Shown: positions 1 through 9,191, counted from the stretch's first letter. The stretch is 64,000 bases of DNA from Candidatus Parachristensenella avicola (GCA_904420205.1 CAJFUN010000034.1:62001-126000), one strand, 5' to 3'. Made by a program: numbers and translations. Notes: generated by a model not told the origin, from the letters alone.

Positions 1-105
1 ATGCAAAGCAAATTCATGCCATATCACTTCCCCTTTGGCCGCCAGGGGCATAATCAATATTGCCGCGATGGCCACGGCAATGAGAATTCCCGTCAGCACC
101 GGCAT
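1..105 (-). CDS. DUF2953-like membrane protein, N-terminal fragment
   Basis: An open frame starts at the ATG at 103-105 behind a strong GGGAGGAGG ribosome binding site and runs off the left edge after 35 codons. The visible peptide is one hydrophobic segment (about residues 4-21) followed by a polar stretch containing VIWHEF. It lies about 95 bases downstream of scpB on the same strand, the place where many Clostridia carry the DUF2953 gene (ytfI) before the sporulation gene ytfJ. The family call rests on position and the N-terminal membrane anchor only, since the diagnostic part lies outside the window. Confidence 0.5.
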   Translation of the reverse strand, partial: MPVLTGILIAVAIAAILIMPLAAKGEVIWHEFALH

Positions 106-199
106 TCCTCCTCCCATTTATGGGATAGTTTCCCATGCCGGCGAAAAAAAATACGGCGCAAGGAAAATTTCCCTGCACCGCATTGGCAAAAAGTTGTAT

Positions 200-745
200 T
201 TATTCGTTTTCTTCTTGAGCGGCCGATAAAAATGTATTTAGATCCGGCAGCTGCTGCAGCGACTCCAGCCCGAAGCGCCGGAGGAATTCCTCTGTTGTGC
301 CATAAAGGATCGGCCGGCCCAGCGTATCCTTGCGGCCTTCTTCGCAGATCAGGCCCAGTGATTCCAGCATGCTGACGGCGTATTCGCTGCGCACGCCCCG
401 AATCGTCTCGATCTCGCCTTTGGTGACCGGCTGCTGATAGGCGATAATGGCCAGCGTCTCCAATACCGACTGGGAAAGGTTGCGCGTACGCACAGGGGTG
501 AGGGCTTCGTTAAGCAGCTCCCCATAGATGCCCTTGGTGGCCAACTGCACCCGATCCTCCAAATATTTGAGCTGAAGCCCGCTTTCCTCCGCCGCATATC
601 GAAGATGCATATCCTCCAGCGTCTTAGCCAGCTCCAGGGGCGTCAGGCCCACAGCCCGGCCCAGGTCATCCAATGCCACCGAGTCGCCTGCCGCGAAAAG
701 GAGCGCCTCAATTGCTGCGATCTTTTGGGACGGGTTCAGCTCCAT
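200..745 (-). CDS. scpB: Segregation and condensation protein B
   Basis: ScpB is the winged-helix kleisin-associated subunit of the SMC-ScpAB condensin, which compacts and segregates the nucleoid. The 181-residue protein contains the ScpB core with the ITKGEIE/IRGV-type stretch (here VTKGEIETIRGV) and the late GRPILYGTTEEFL segment. I chose the ATG at 745 because AGGAG lies about ten bases upstream and the protein then begins MELNPSQK as in homologues; a longer frame to 814 has no such support. The start lies inside the end of scpA (38-base overlap), pointing to translational coupling and one transcript. Length fits the family. Confidence 0.93.
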   Translation of the reverse strand: MELNPSQKIAAIEALLFAAGDSVALDDLGRAVGLTPLELAKTLEDMHLRYAAEESGLQLKYLEDRVQLATKGIYGELLNEALTPVRTRNLSQSVLETLAIIAYQQPVTKGEIETIRGVRSEYAVSMLESLGLICEEGRKDTLGRPILYGTTEEFLRRFGLESLQQLPDLNTFLSAAQEENE

Positions 746-1472
746 CTGGCTTTTGCTCCTTTCGCTGCATAATGAGAATGTCTTTATCTTCCGGTCCCTG
801 TTCCACAAGGACAAGGTTATTCTTGGCCATTTCCAACAAGGCCAGGAAGGTGACGATCACTTCTTCGCGGGTCGAAGCGCCTTCAAAGAGCGATAGGAAA
901 CCTACCCGGCCAGACCGCCGCAACCGCTGGGTAATATGCAGAACCTTTTCCCTCACGGTAAAGGCGTCGCGCTGGATGTGATCCTCCTGGGCGCCGCCCT
1001 TTTCCGGCTGTGCCAAGCGCAGCTGCATTTTCTCAAAGGCAGCTACCAGCTTTTCCAGCGTCAGATTACCCGGTTCGATTCGCTCTTCCCGGTAACGCTC
1101 CTCCGGCAGGCGATAGAAAACAAGGGCCGCCTGCTGTTCCTTCTGGCGCAACAAGCCGCTGGCCTGCTTATATTGGCGGTATAGTTCCAGCTGGCGGATC
1201 AGGTCGTTTTCCAGCTGGTCCGGATCCTCCTCCGCAGCCGCCGGCTTAGGCAGCAGCCATCTGGACTTAATTTCCAGCAGCCGAGCGGCCATGGCGACAA
1301 ACTCGCTGGTGCGATCCATATGTTCCACCGGCATCTGCTCCATGAAATCAAGATACTGGTCTATAATGGGCGATACAAAAATCTCCCGTATCTCGATGCG
1401 TGCCTGGCTGATCAGATGCAGCAGGAGATCCATGGGGCCTTCAAAGCTCTCCAGCGATACATGGTAGGCCAT
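708..1472 (-). CDS. scpA: Segregation and condensation protein A
   Basis: ScpA is the kleisin that bridges SMC heads and binds ScpB. The 254-residue product starts MAYHVSLESFEGPMDLLL, matching the conserved FEGPLDLLLHLI N-terminus that contacts the SMC neck; the C-terminal winged helix (GFLSLFEGASTREEVIVTFLALLEM) is also recognisable. The start at 1472 was preferred over upstream in-frame codons to 1649, which would run into dacF and lack homology. It overlaps scpB and probably has its own promoter at 1507-1536, behind dacF. Confidence 0.94.
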   Translation of the reverse strand: MAYHVSLESFEGPMDLLLHLISQARIEIREIFVSPIIDQYLDFMEQMPVEHMDRTSEFVAMAARLLEIKSRWLLPKPAAAEEDPDQLENDLIRQLELYRQYKQASGLLRQKEQQAALVFYRLPEERYREERIEPGNLTLEKLVAAFEKMQLRLAQPEKGGAQEDHIQRDAFTVREKVLHITQRLRRSGRVGFLSLFEGASTREEVIVTFLALLEMAKNNLVLVEQGPEDKDILIMQRKEQKPDGAEPVPKDRSN

Positions 1473-1506
1473 CCGTTCATCCCTATCTGTCAAAATTCGT
1501 CCTATA

Positions 1507-1536
1507 ACTATACCACGGTCTTTATGGAAAAGGCAA
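1507..1536 (-). promoter_or_regulatory. Candidate sigma-A promoter for scpAB
   Basis: On the minus strand TTGCCT (1531-1536) and TATAGT (1507-1512) are separated by 18 bases. The site lies in the short gap between the dacF stop and the scpA start, so it could give scpAB transcription independent of dacF. Confidence 0.45.
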
Positions 1537-1551
1537 GCCTTCGCGCCGGCG

Positions 1552-2721
1552 TCAGGCAGCGCCACGCCACTGACGCAGCAGGTTCCGCCAATAATCGACC
1601 AGCCCCGGTGCGGCGATGTCCCGGTCGACAACGAGATCCGTTTCCGCAATCACATCTTCCCCCATCAGGATGCGCGCTTTGCCTATCACGTCGCCGGCAA
1701 TCAAGGGCGGCTCAATATTCTCCTGCAGGGTAATCTCAACCTCCGGCTCGGCCTCCCCCTTTTCGATCAGGGCGGATAAGTCCTCCTTGGCCAGCACATT
1801 AAAGACGCCTTCCGTCAGGCCCGGAATCTCAACGCCTTCCTGAACTACGTCCCCGGCCGCGTAAAAGCGCTTGGTTTCATAGTTAGAAAATCCATAATTG
1901 AGCAGTTTTTCCGCTTCGGCAAAGCGAGTTTTGCTGTCAGCTCCGCCCAGCACCACCGCAATCATGCGCGTATCGCCTTTTTGAGCGCTGGCGCTTAGGC
2001 AGAAACCCGCTGCGTTCGTAAAGCCCGTTTTGATGCCGTCGCACCCGTCATAGTTGCGGATCAGCTTATTCGTATTGGTCAGCATCGTCACCCGGCCGCC
2101 CTCATGGGTAATTTCATCCAGCCATATTTTAGAATATTGGAAATACGTATCGTGCCGGATGAGTTCCCTTGACATGGTGGCTACGTCGCGAGCCGACATC
2201 CCCTCGTCCGCGTTTGGCAAGCCGTTGCAGTTGGTAAAAAGCGTGTTTTCCATCCCCAGCTGTTTCGCTCGCTCGTTCATCTTAGCGACAAAGGATTCCT
2301 CTGTTCCGTAGAGGTATTCCGCCATGGCAACCGAAGCATCGTTCGCCGAGGCCACGATGATGGACTTAATGAGATCGGACGTCAAATAGTTGCCGCCGGC
2401 ATCCAGCAGCACCTGGGAGCCGCCCATACCGGCCGCATACTGGCTGACCGTTACCGTATCATTCAAGGAAAAACGTCCGGCGTCCAGCGCCTCAAAAATC
2501 AGAAGCAGCGTCATGACTTTGGTGATGCTCGCCACCGGTAAGGCCTCGTCGGCATTTTTTTCAAAAAGCACGGTGCCGGTGGCCGCATCCACAAGGATGG
2601 CCGCCTTGCTGGTAATCGCATCTTCCCCCAAAGGGGCCGGCGCGGCATAAACGCTGGCAAGCGGCGCCAACGCCAGCTGCAGCAGAAATGCCGCGGCTAA
2701 AGCAATACATATTTTCCGCAT
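1552..2721 (-). CDS. dacF: D-alanyl-D-alanine carboxypeptidase, peptidase S11 (DacF type)
   Basis: A secreted penicillin-binding protein that trims the terminal D-Ala of peptidoglycan stem peptides. Residues 1-26 form a signal peptide ending in VYAAP. The three active-site motifs are present in order: SITK at 65-68, SAN at 125-127 and KTG at 231-233; a C-terminal PBP5-like beta domain and a final amphipathic segment (DYWRNLLRQWRG) for membrane association follow. It is 57 bases after punA in the deoB-punA-dacF order known from Bacillus, where the spoIIA operon follows; here scpA follows instead. Confidence 0.93.
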   Translation of the reverse strand: MRKICIALAAAFLLQLALAPLASVYAAPAPLGEDAITSKAAILVDAATGTVLFEKNADEALPVASITKVMTLLLIFEALDAGRFSLNDTVTVSQYAAGMGGSQVLLDAGGNYLTSDLIKSIIVASANDASVAMAEYLYGTEESFVAKMNERAKQLGMENTLFTNCNGLPNADEGMSARDVATMSRELIRHDTYFQYSKIWLDEITHEGGRVTMLTNTNKLIRNYDGCDGIKTGFTNAAGFCLSASAQKGDTRMIAVVLGGADSKTRFAEAEKLLNYGFSNYETKRFYAAGDVVQEGVEIPGLTEGVFNVLAKEDLSALIEKGEAEPEVEITLQENIEPPLIAGDVIGKARILMGEDVIAETDLVVDRDIAAPGLVDYWRNLLRQWRGAA

Positions 2722-2778
2722 AAAAAATCCCTCCCTTTTTTCTAACCTATGGTTGACCCCGGGAGGGATATGCCTTTT

Positions 2779-3588
2779 TTACAAGCGGCCGATCAGCTCA
2801 ATAGCTTTAAGCAGAAGCGCTGAAAACTTGCCCTTTACCTTTTCGCCGGTCTCCACCACTTCCTGATGGCTCAGCGGTTGATCTAGGATACCGGCCGCCA
2901 TATTGGTGATGCAGCTGACTGCAGCTACAGGGAGGCTGCAGTGGTTGGCCGCGATGACCTCCGGCACGGTAGACATGCCCACTGCATCGGCCCCCAGCGT
3001 TCTGGCCATGCGGATCTCCGCAGGCGTCTCAAAGCTTGGGCCGTTAAAGAGCATATACACGCCCTTTTTCAGCGGGATGCAGCATTCCTCGGCAGCCTGC
3101 TGGATCAATGCCGACAGCGTCCGGCTGTATGCGCGGCTCATGTCGGGAAATCGCGGGCCAACACGGTCGTCATTCGGCCCAATCAATGGATTATCTCCGG
3201 ACAAATTAATATGATCCTCGATGAGCATCAGATCGCCGGGCCGGAAGGAAAGGTTGACGCCGCCGGCCGCGTTGGTCAGCAGCAAGCCTTCCACACCAAG
3301 TTCTTTCATCATTCGTACCGGCAGCGCGATATCCCGATGACTATAGCCTTCATAACGGTGGAACCGTCCGCTCATTAAAATGACCTCGACACCCGCAAGC
3401 CGGCCCAAGATCAGCCGGCCCGCATGCCCTGGAACGGTGGAGCGCAAGAACCCCGGGATCTCCTCATAAGGGATATCTACCTGCCCCTCCACCAAATCGG
3501 CCAGCTCGCCCAGGCCGGAACCCAGCACAACTGCTACCTTTGGAGTCGCCTGTAGCTGGCTTTTCACAAAATTCGTCGCTTTCAGCAT
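2779..3588 (-). CDS. punA: Purine-nucleoside phosphorylase
   Basis: Cleaves purine (deoxy)nucleosides with phosphate to base and (deoxy)ribose-1-phosphate. The 269-residue length and the motifs VVLGSGLGELAD (about 20-31), SGRFHRYEGYS, LTNAAGG and the EVIAANHC stretch belong to the trimeric PNP class I family. It follows deoB by 14 bases; deoB converts the sugar-1-phosphate product to the 5-phosphate, so the pair is a nucleoside salvage unit. Confidence 0.93.
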   Translation of the reverse strand: MLKATNFVKSQLQATPKVAVVLGSGLGELADLVEGQVDIPYEEIPGFLRSTVPGHAGRLILGRLAGVEVILMSGRFHRYEGYSHRDIALPVRMMKELGVEGLLLTNAAGGVNLSFRPGDLMLIEDHINLSGDNPLIGPNDDRVGPRFPDMSRAYSRTLSALIQQAAEECCIPLKKGVYMLFNGPSFETPAEIRMARTLGADAVGMSTVPEVIAANHCSLPVAAVSCITNMAAGILDQPLSHQEVVETGEKVKGKFSALLLKAIELIGRL

Positions 3589-3602
3589 CTGTTACCTCGC
3601 TT

Positions 3603-4736
3603 TCATGTGGTTGCGCCTGCTTGAAAGGGCACGCCCAGCAGCCGCGCCGCCCAGTTCCCCAGGTGGCAAAATCCTTCCAGCGTGCCTAGATTTTTATCCG
3701 CCGGGCACGTGTGGCCATAGATACATATGGGAATCAGCTCCCGGGTATGATCGCTTCCCCCATAGGTGGGATCGCACCCATGATCCGCACAGAGGATCAA
3801 CGTATCCTCCGACTTCATGGCCGCCATCACGCGTCCAACCCCCTGATCGGCCTGCTCAAGGGCTTTGGCAAAGCCCTCCACGTCCCTTCGGTGTCCATAT
3901 AGCATATCGAAATCCACAAGATTTGTCAAAATCATTCCCGTGGGAAGCTCGTCCATGGCCGCCAGCGTGGCCTCGATTCCCTCGGCATTGCTATGACTTG
4001 GCAGATGCCGCGCCAGGCCGCGCCCGCAGAAGATGTCGGATATCTTACCCACGCCCCAGACTGGAACGTCGTGTTCCTTAAGCGCATCCAGCAGCATCGG
4101 ATAGGGCGGCTGGAGGGAAAAATCCCGCCGTCCGTCGGTTCGGACGAAATGGCCTGCCGTACCGGTAAAGGGGCGAGCAATGACCCGGGCGACCGCGTGG
4201 GGCCCAGTTAGCAGCGCCCGAGCTTTTTGGCATGCGCGGTATAATTCCTCCCGTGGAACGATCGATTCATGGGCGGCGATCTGAAACACAGAATCGGCCG
4301 AAGTATAGACGATATAACGGCCGGTACGCAGATGCGCTTCTCCTAGCCGGGCGATAATTTCCGTGCCGGAGGCCGGCTCATTGCCCAGCACGCCCCGCCC
4401 TACCGATTGGCTGAAGGCGTCGATCACCTCCGGTGGAAAGCCATGCGGATACGTGGGAAATGGCGCCTCCCGCACGATGCCCATCATCTCCCAGTGCCCG
4501 GTCGTCGTATCCTTCCCCATGGATAGCTCCCGCGCCCTGCCGTATTGGCCTAGGGCCGGCTGGCCGCCGCCATACAGCCGCGAGAAGCCCAGCGCGTCCA
4601 GATGCGGCAGGGCCAGCTCGGGCACCTTGGCGCGCACATGGCCCAGCGTATCTGCCCCGGTATCGGAAAAAATGGCGGCGTCGGGCGCTGCTCCTGCCCC
4701 GACGCCGTCCAATACAATCCAAATCACTCGGCTCAT
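3603..4736 (-). CDS. deoB: Phosphopentomutase
   Basis: Interconverts (deoxy)ribose-1-phosphate and -5-phosphate. The 377-residue protein belongs to the alkaline-phosphatase superfamily: it opens with the metal-binding IWIVLDGVGAGAAPDA, carries DTTTGHWEM around the phosphorylated threonine, and ends with the second metal site in ADHGCDPTYGGSDHTRE. Only one base separates its start codon from the spo0A stop, so it is very probably read through from the spo0A transcript. Confidence 0.94.
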   Translation of the reverse strand: MSRVIWIVLDGVGAGAAPDAAIFSDTGADTLGHVRAKVPELALPHLDALGFSRLYGGGQPALGQYGRARELSMGKDTTTGHWEMMGIVREAPFPTYPHGFPPEVIDAFSQSVGRGVLGNEPASGTEIIARLGEAHLRTGRYIVYTSADSVFQIAAHESIVPREELYRACQKARALLTGPHAVARVIARPFTGTAGHFVRTDGRRDFSLQPPYPMLLDALKEHDVPVWGVGKISDIFCGRGLARHLPSHSNAEGIEATLAAMDELPTGMILTNLVDFDMLYGHRRDVEGFAKALEQADQGVGRVMAAMKSEDTLILCADHGCDPTYGGSDHTRELIPICIYGHTCPADKNLGTLEGFCHLGNWAARLLGVPFQAGATT

Positions 4737-4737
4737 T

Positions 4738-5490
4738 TTAATACATCCTTTCCAGCCGGATATGGTCGGCCAGCATTGCGATAAATTCGCTGTTGTTGGG
4801 TTTATCCTTGTTTACGTCCAGCGTATTGCCAAATATAGCCTCCATTTCTTCTACGCGGCAGCGGTTCCAAGCCATTTCTATGGCATGACGCATGTTGCGT
4901 TCCACACACGCCGCAGTGGTATGATAGCGCCGGGCTATCTCAGGATAGACCACTTTGGTCATGGCGTTAATCAGCTCCGGATCTTCTACTACCATAGGGA
5001 TAGCCAGCATCAGATAACTATACCCCTTCACGTGAGGTGGTACGGCCATCCGGTGCAGCCACTGGGCCGTCTGCTTGGAGAGCAGGGCGCTGACCATTCC
5101 TGTGGGCTTAGGCGGAAGCGGCCGCTCCGGCTCCATTACAGTCAGGATCCGGCGCACCAAAAGCTCGATATCGTAGGGTTTTAGAAAGAATCCTGATATA
5201 TCCAGCTTGTTGAGCGTGCGCATTAGGTCGTTGGAATTCATCCCCGTCATGACGAAGATCCGCAGCCTGTCCATGCCCTCCTCGCGCAAGGTTTCAATGA
5301 GCCCCACGCCGTCCATATAGGGCAAGATAATATCCAGCAAAATAAGATCCGGCATCCGATGCCGAATCTCATTTAGGGCCGTGGCCCCATCGTAGGCGAT
5401 GGCTTCCACGCAGATTCCCGCCTGCTCCAGTTTCTCCCGGGCTAATTCACAGATTTCCGGATTATGATCCACTATAATTGCTCGCATCAT
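4738..5490 (-). CDS. spo0A: Stage 0 sporulation protein A, master regulator
   Basis: Phosphorelay-controlled transcription factor that starts sporulation. The receiver domain (about 1-120) has phospho-acceptor D53 in LLDIILP, T82 and K104 (FFLKPYD). The C-terminal DNA-binding domain (about 140-250) is unmistakable: HVKGYSYL, TKVVYPEIARRY, TTAACVERNMRHAIE, NSEFIAMLAD. The N-terminus reads VDHN where other Spo0A proteins have an acidic pair (D-D-N), so one Mg-binding aspartate is histidine (codon CAT). The first of two adjacent ATGs is used because AGGA lies eight bases before it. It follows spoIVB, the usual order. Confidence 0.96.
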   Translation of the reverse strand: MMRAIIVDHNPEICELAREKLEQAGICVEAIAYDGATALNEIRHRMPDLILLDIILPYMDGVGLIETLREEGMDRLRIFVMTGMNSNDLMRTLNKLDISGFFLKPYDIELLVRRILTVMEPERPLPPKPTGMVSALLSKQTAQWLHRMAVPPHVKGYSYLMLAIPMVVEDPELINAMTKVVYPEIARRYHTTAACVERNMRHAIEMAWNRCRVEEMEAIFGNTLDVNKDKPNNSEFIAMLADHIRLERMY

Positions 5491-5570
5491 CTATATCATC
5501 CTACTGAACGAAAGCTTCTTATCACCATACCATGTTTCTGACAAAAATGATATATTCGATGCCGCCTGCC

Positions 5571-6863
5571 TTAATTCCTGCTTTCCATGGCGTCGCTTTG
5601 TTCCAGCATCCAGTCGATATAGATGCCATGCCCGATGACCGGATCGTTAATAAAAACGTGGGTTACGGCGCCTACCAGCCTACCGTCCTGCAGGATGGGG
5701 CTGCCGCTCATCCCCTGTACGATTCCGCCTGTTTTATCTAGCAGCTCGGGATCAACCACCTTAAGCACAATCCCTTTGGCAGCCGCGCTGCTTTGAGGAT
5801 ATAGCCGGGTAATCTCAACATCGTAAGCCTTTATGCCGCCGTCGTCCACCGTAGAGAGAATAGTAGCCGCGCCCAAATGTACCTGGTCATGACTGGCGAT
5901 CGGCACTGCCTCCCAGCTATTTTCCGGAAGCTCATCCATAAAGCCATATATCCCATATTGCTGGTTGCTATCAATACGGCCCAATGGCGCTGCGCTTCCG
6001 TCAAAGGCCCCTTTCAGCTCACCCGGATTCCCCGATGCGCCTTGCTGAATGGATAGGATCTGGGATTCAAAGATCTCGCCATCGCCCACTTCTAAGATCT
6101 TTCCGGTATCAAGGTCCGTAATGGCGTGCCCCAGCGCGCCAAATGCCATGTTGGCGGGATCGATATAGCTGAGGGTTCCGACGCCCGCCGTGGAATCCCG
6201 CACCCAAATGCCCAGCCGGTACAGGCCGTCCTGCCGGTCTTTCACGGCCTCGATGGTAACGGTCCGGGCTTTGCCGGCGTTTTCCACCGTAAGCTTAATC
6301 CGGCTGTCCTGGCTACTGTTGACGAGCTCCGATAGGTGCTTGGAGTTTTCGACTGCTTGCCCGTTTACTTCAGTAATCACCTCACCCGGCTTCAGCCCCG
6401 CCTCTTCCGCCGGATTGTGAGCCTTGCCCTGCTCGTCGACAATTTCGCTTCTTCCGACGACCAGCGTGCCCCGCGTATGCATCGCTACGCCAATAGACTG
6501 CCCTCCGGGAATCAGCATCCGATCCTTCTGCACCGTTACGCCCACGCGCCGCAGCGGAATTATACCGAAAAGCGATAATTCCAGCTGCGTCCGCCCTTCT
6601 TCGTTGCTGGTCAGCACCACCTCTCCGCTGGAGAAGAACCGTTCGCCGGTCGTAGCGCTCTGGCTCTGCTCCGCATCCACCACTTGTTCGTCGAGCACTT
6701 TGACCTCAAAGGGGAAGCCCAGCGTGAGGGATCTCGCTTCGCCTTCGGTTAAATAAAGCACATCCGGCAAAGAATAAATCTGCCTGGATATGGGCGTCGC
6801 CCATACGCCCATCACACACAGGGATAGAAACCATCCCATAGCCTTTCGCATTTTTTGATTCAT
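5571..6863 (-). CDS. spoIVB: SpoIVB serine peptidase
   Basis: Forespore-secreted protease that triggers pro-sigma-K processing by cleaving SpoIVFA. From the ATG at 6863 the 430-residue protein has an N-terminal membrane/signal segment (about 8-24), a PDZ domain (about 125-210, with AEEAGLKPGEVITEVNG), and a peptidase S55 domain with H246 in GALGHAI and the serine motif GMSGSP at 384-389. Upstream in-frame codons to 6971 were rejected because they run through the recN terminator hairpin. It directly precedes spo0A. Confidence 0.94.
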   Translation of the reverse strand: MNQKMRKAMGWFLSLCVMGVWATPISRQIYSLPDVLYLTEGEARSLTLGFPFEVKVLDEQVVDAEQSQSATTGERFFSSGEVVLTSNEEGRTQLELSLFGIIPLRRVGVTVQKDRMLIPGGQSIGVAMHTRGTLVVGRSEIVDEQGKAHNPAEEAGLKPGEVITEVNGQAVENSKHLSELVNSSQDSRIKLTVENAGKARTVTIEAVKDRQDGLYRLGIWVRDSTAGVGTLSYIDPANMAFGALGHAITDLDTGKILEVGDGEIFESQILSIQQGASGNPGELKGAFDGSAAPLGRIDSNQQYGIYGFMDELPENSWEAVPIASHDQVHLGAATILSTVDDGGIKAYDVEITRLYPQSSAAAKGIVLKVVDPELLDKTGGIVQGMSGSPILQDGRLVGAVTHVFINDPVIGHGIYIDWMLEQSDAMESRN

Positions 6864-6949
6864 AACCGCCCCGCCTTTTTCATCATCGTCGGGCCTTAGT
6901 TTTGGGCAAGGCGCATCATGATATACCGCAGGCAAAAGGATTACAAAAG

Positions 6950-6980
6950 ATACTAAAAGCGCTGAAAACATTCCAGCGCC
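6950..6980 (-). terminator. Intrinsic terminator after recN
   Basis: On the minus strand GCGCTG (6974-6979) and CAGCGC (6959-6964) pair around a 9-base loop and are followed by TTTTAGTATCTTTT. It separates the nadK-argR-recN unit from spoIVB. Confidence 0.7.
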
Positions 6981-6989
6981 CTTTTCATA

Positions 6990-8717
6990 TTATGATAAAC
7001 TTTTTTTATATTGCCGGCACCATTTCAGCATCTCACGGGCATGCTCAGCCGCCACGGATCCGGCCATATCGCCGCCTACCAGCCTGGCGATCTCCCGATA
7101 CCGGTCTTCTGGCGCCAGCGCGCTTACCTGGGTGCGCGTGCGGTTTTCATCCGTCACTTTTTCTATGAAATAATGAGCGTCGGCCATGGCGGCAATCTGC
7201 GCCGTATGGGTGATACAGATCACCTGGCGCTGCCGTCCGATCAGCGCCAGCTTTTGAGCCACAATACGGGCCATATTACCGCTGATGCCGGAATCAATTT
7301 CATCAAATATCATCGTTGGGACATCATCCATAGCTGCGACCACCGCCTTGAGCGCAAGCATGATCCGGGAAAGCTCGCCGCCAGAGGCCACCTTATCCAG
7401 TGGGCCCGGCTCTTCGCCTCGGTTCGCCGCTAGGTAAAATTGCACGCGCTCCGCCCCCCATGCTGGTAGACTACGCTGCCCTTCCTCCTGGGGTCGGGGA
7501 ATGAGGCGCACCTGGAATTTGGCGTCTTCCATCCCCAAATCCTTCAGCTGATCCATCACCGCCTGCTCAAAGCGCTTTGCCGCATCCGCACGCACCTGGG
7601 TTAGCCGCCCGCTGAGCTGGGCCCATCGCACCGATAAATCGTGCATCTCCGCTTCTAATGCAATAACATTTTCCTCCGCATGCAGATATTGATCATATTC
7701 GCGCTCGGCCTGACGGCCGAATTCCAGCACTTCTTCTAAGGTCGCACCATACTTGCGCTTGAGCTGCTTAAGTTGCGCCAGGCGATTTTCCACCTCTTCC
7801 AGGCGGAAATCATCAAAATCAAAACGCTCTGATGCGCTGCGCAGGGTTTCAATTGCATCTTCCAGCTCATAACTGATGCTGGTCAATTGAGCGGTCAGCT
7901 CACCCAGCGACGGATCAATATCCCCAGCCCGCTCCAGAAGATTCACCGACTGATCCACCAGCCACTGCGCGCCGGGCCCTTCCCCCGTAGCATTCTCCGT
8001 ACCCTCATAAAGCAACCGGTAAGCGCCCTCCACAGCCTGCTTCAGCCGCTCGGCATGCTGCATGAGGTTCCGTTCGCTCTCTAGCTGCTCATCCTCGCCC
8101 AGGATAAGGTTGGCCTCGGAAATTTCATGGATCTGATATTGAAGAATATCCATCCGCCGCTGGCGCTCCTGCTCGTCGCCGAAGCGCTGCGCCAGCGCTC
8201 CGGACGCCTCGCTATACCGGGCGGACACCGCCGCCAACTGGCTTAAAAGGCGGGTGGCCGGCTCTCCGGAAAAGGCGTCTAGAATATGCGGATGCTGGGC
8301 CGGATCCAACAGGTAGCGGTATTCATGCTGGCCATGCACATCCACCAGTAGCGACGCCAACTCCTTTACCTGAGTTAGCGTCGCCAGGTTGCCGTTTATT
8401 CTGGCTGTGCTGCGGCCATTCTCAAAGATTTCGCGGCTGATAATCAGGCTACCGTCCTCTGATGCAAGCTCCCACTGGTTCAGCAGCGCTTCGGCCCGCG
8501 GGCCGATATCGTCGAAGGCCGCTTCCACCCTGGCGCTCTGGGCCGGCTTACGAATCAGCTCCCGGTTGGTCCGCGCGCCCAGCACCAGGTTCAGCGAATC
8601 AATGAGGATGGATTTGCCCGCCCCCGTTTCACCGGTCAAAATATTCAATCCCGGCTCGAAGGACAGCTCTACCGATTCAATGATCGCCACGTTTCGGATG
8701 GATAACTGGTAAAGCAA
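6990..8717 (-). CDS. recN: DNA repair protein RecN
   Basis: SMC-like ATPase acting at double-strand breaks. The 575-residue protein starts MLYQLSIRNVAIIES, has Walker A GETGAGKS (29-36), a long central helical region rich in Glu/Gln/Leu (about 160-370), and the C-terminal signature and Walker B motifs ASGGELSRIMLALK and MIFDEIDSGISG. It begins 17 bases after argR, a common recN partner, and ends in a terminator. Confidence 0.96.
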   Translation of the reverse strand: MLYQLSIRNVAIIESVELSFEPGLNILTGETGAGKSILIDSLNLVLGARTNRELIRKPAQSARVEAAFDDIGPRAEALLNQWELASEDGSLIISREIFENGRSTARINGNLATLTQVKELASLLVDVHGQHEYRYLLDPAQHPHILDAFSGEPATRLLSQLAAVSARYSEASGALAQRFGDEQERQRRMDILQYQIHEISEANLILGEDEQLESERNLMQHAERLKQAVEGAYRLLYEGTENATGEGPGAQWLVDQSVNLLERAGDIDPSLGELTAQLTSISYELEDAIETLRSASERFDFDDFRLEEVENRLAQLKQLKRKYGATLEEVLEFGRQAEREYDQYLHAEENVIALEAEMHDLSVRWAQLSGRLTQVRADAAKRFEQAVMDQLKDLGMEDAKFQVRLIPRPQEEGQRSLPAWGAERVQFYLAANRGEEPGPLDKVASGGELSRIMLALKAVVAAMDDVPTMIFDEIDSGISGNMARIVAQKLALIGRQRQVICITHTAQIAAMADAHYFIEKVTDENRTRTQVSALAPEDRYREIARLVGGDMAGSVAAEHAREMLKWCRQYKKSLS

Positions 8718-8734
8718 GGCGTATTACCTCCTTA

Positions 8735-9187
8735 TTATCCGTGCAGATAGCCCTTGAATCGCTCCACCACCGTTTTGGCGCCGTTTTCATCGGGCGCAAC
8801 CAGGAAAATCGTGTTATCGCCGGCAATGGTGCCAACAATTTCAGGCCACTTAAATGCATCGATGGTTTCGCCTGCCGCATTCGCGCTTCCGGAAATTGTC
8901 TTGATGACGATCATATTCTGCGCCTGCTGTACCGAGATGACCGAATCGGCAAAGATCCGCATCTGCCGGTCGGTCAGCTCCTGCTCGGACCCGCTGGTGA
9001 TGGCATACCGATGATTGCCCTTGCTATCCGTAACCTTCACCATCCGAAGCTCCTTAATATCCCGCGATATGGTCGCCTGGGTAACCTTTTGCCCACGGCG
9101 CCGCAGCTCATCCACCAGCTCCTCCTGGGTTTGAATGCACATGTTTTCGATGATATCCATGATCATGAGATGTCGTCGATTTTTCAT
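8735..9187 (-). CDS. argR: Arginine repressor ArgR/AhrC
   Basis: Arginine-responsive hexameric regulator. The N-terminal winged helix (1-70) contains TQEELVDELRRRG and the recognition part VTQATISRDIKELRMVKV; the C-terminal oligomerisation/arginine-binding domain (80-150) ends with GTIAGDNTIFLVAPDE, holding the conserved GD. At 150 residues the length is typical. It lies four bases after nadK and 17 before recN. Confidence 0.95.
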   Translation of the reverse strand: MKNRRHLMIMDIIENMCIQTQEELVDELRRRGQKVTQATISRDIKELRMVKVTDSKGNHRYAITSGSEQELTDRQMRIFADSVISVQQAQNMIVIKTISGSANAAGETIDAFKWPEIVGTIAGDNTIFLVAPDENGAKTVVERFKGYLHG

Positions 9188-9191
9188 ACCC

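Noticed and set aside
120..136. Inverted repeat ATGGGA/TCCCAT between scpB and the DUF2953-like gene
   Set aside because: Only a 6-base stem without a T run; too weak to call a terminator.
4363..5184. Long plus-strand frame (273 codons) opposite deoB and spo0A
   Set aside because: It is antisense to two certain genes, has Ser/Arg/Pro-rich shadow composition and no ribosome binding site.
7011..7433. Plus-strand frame opposite recN
   Set aside because: Antisense shadow inside a conserved repair gene.
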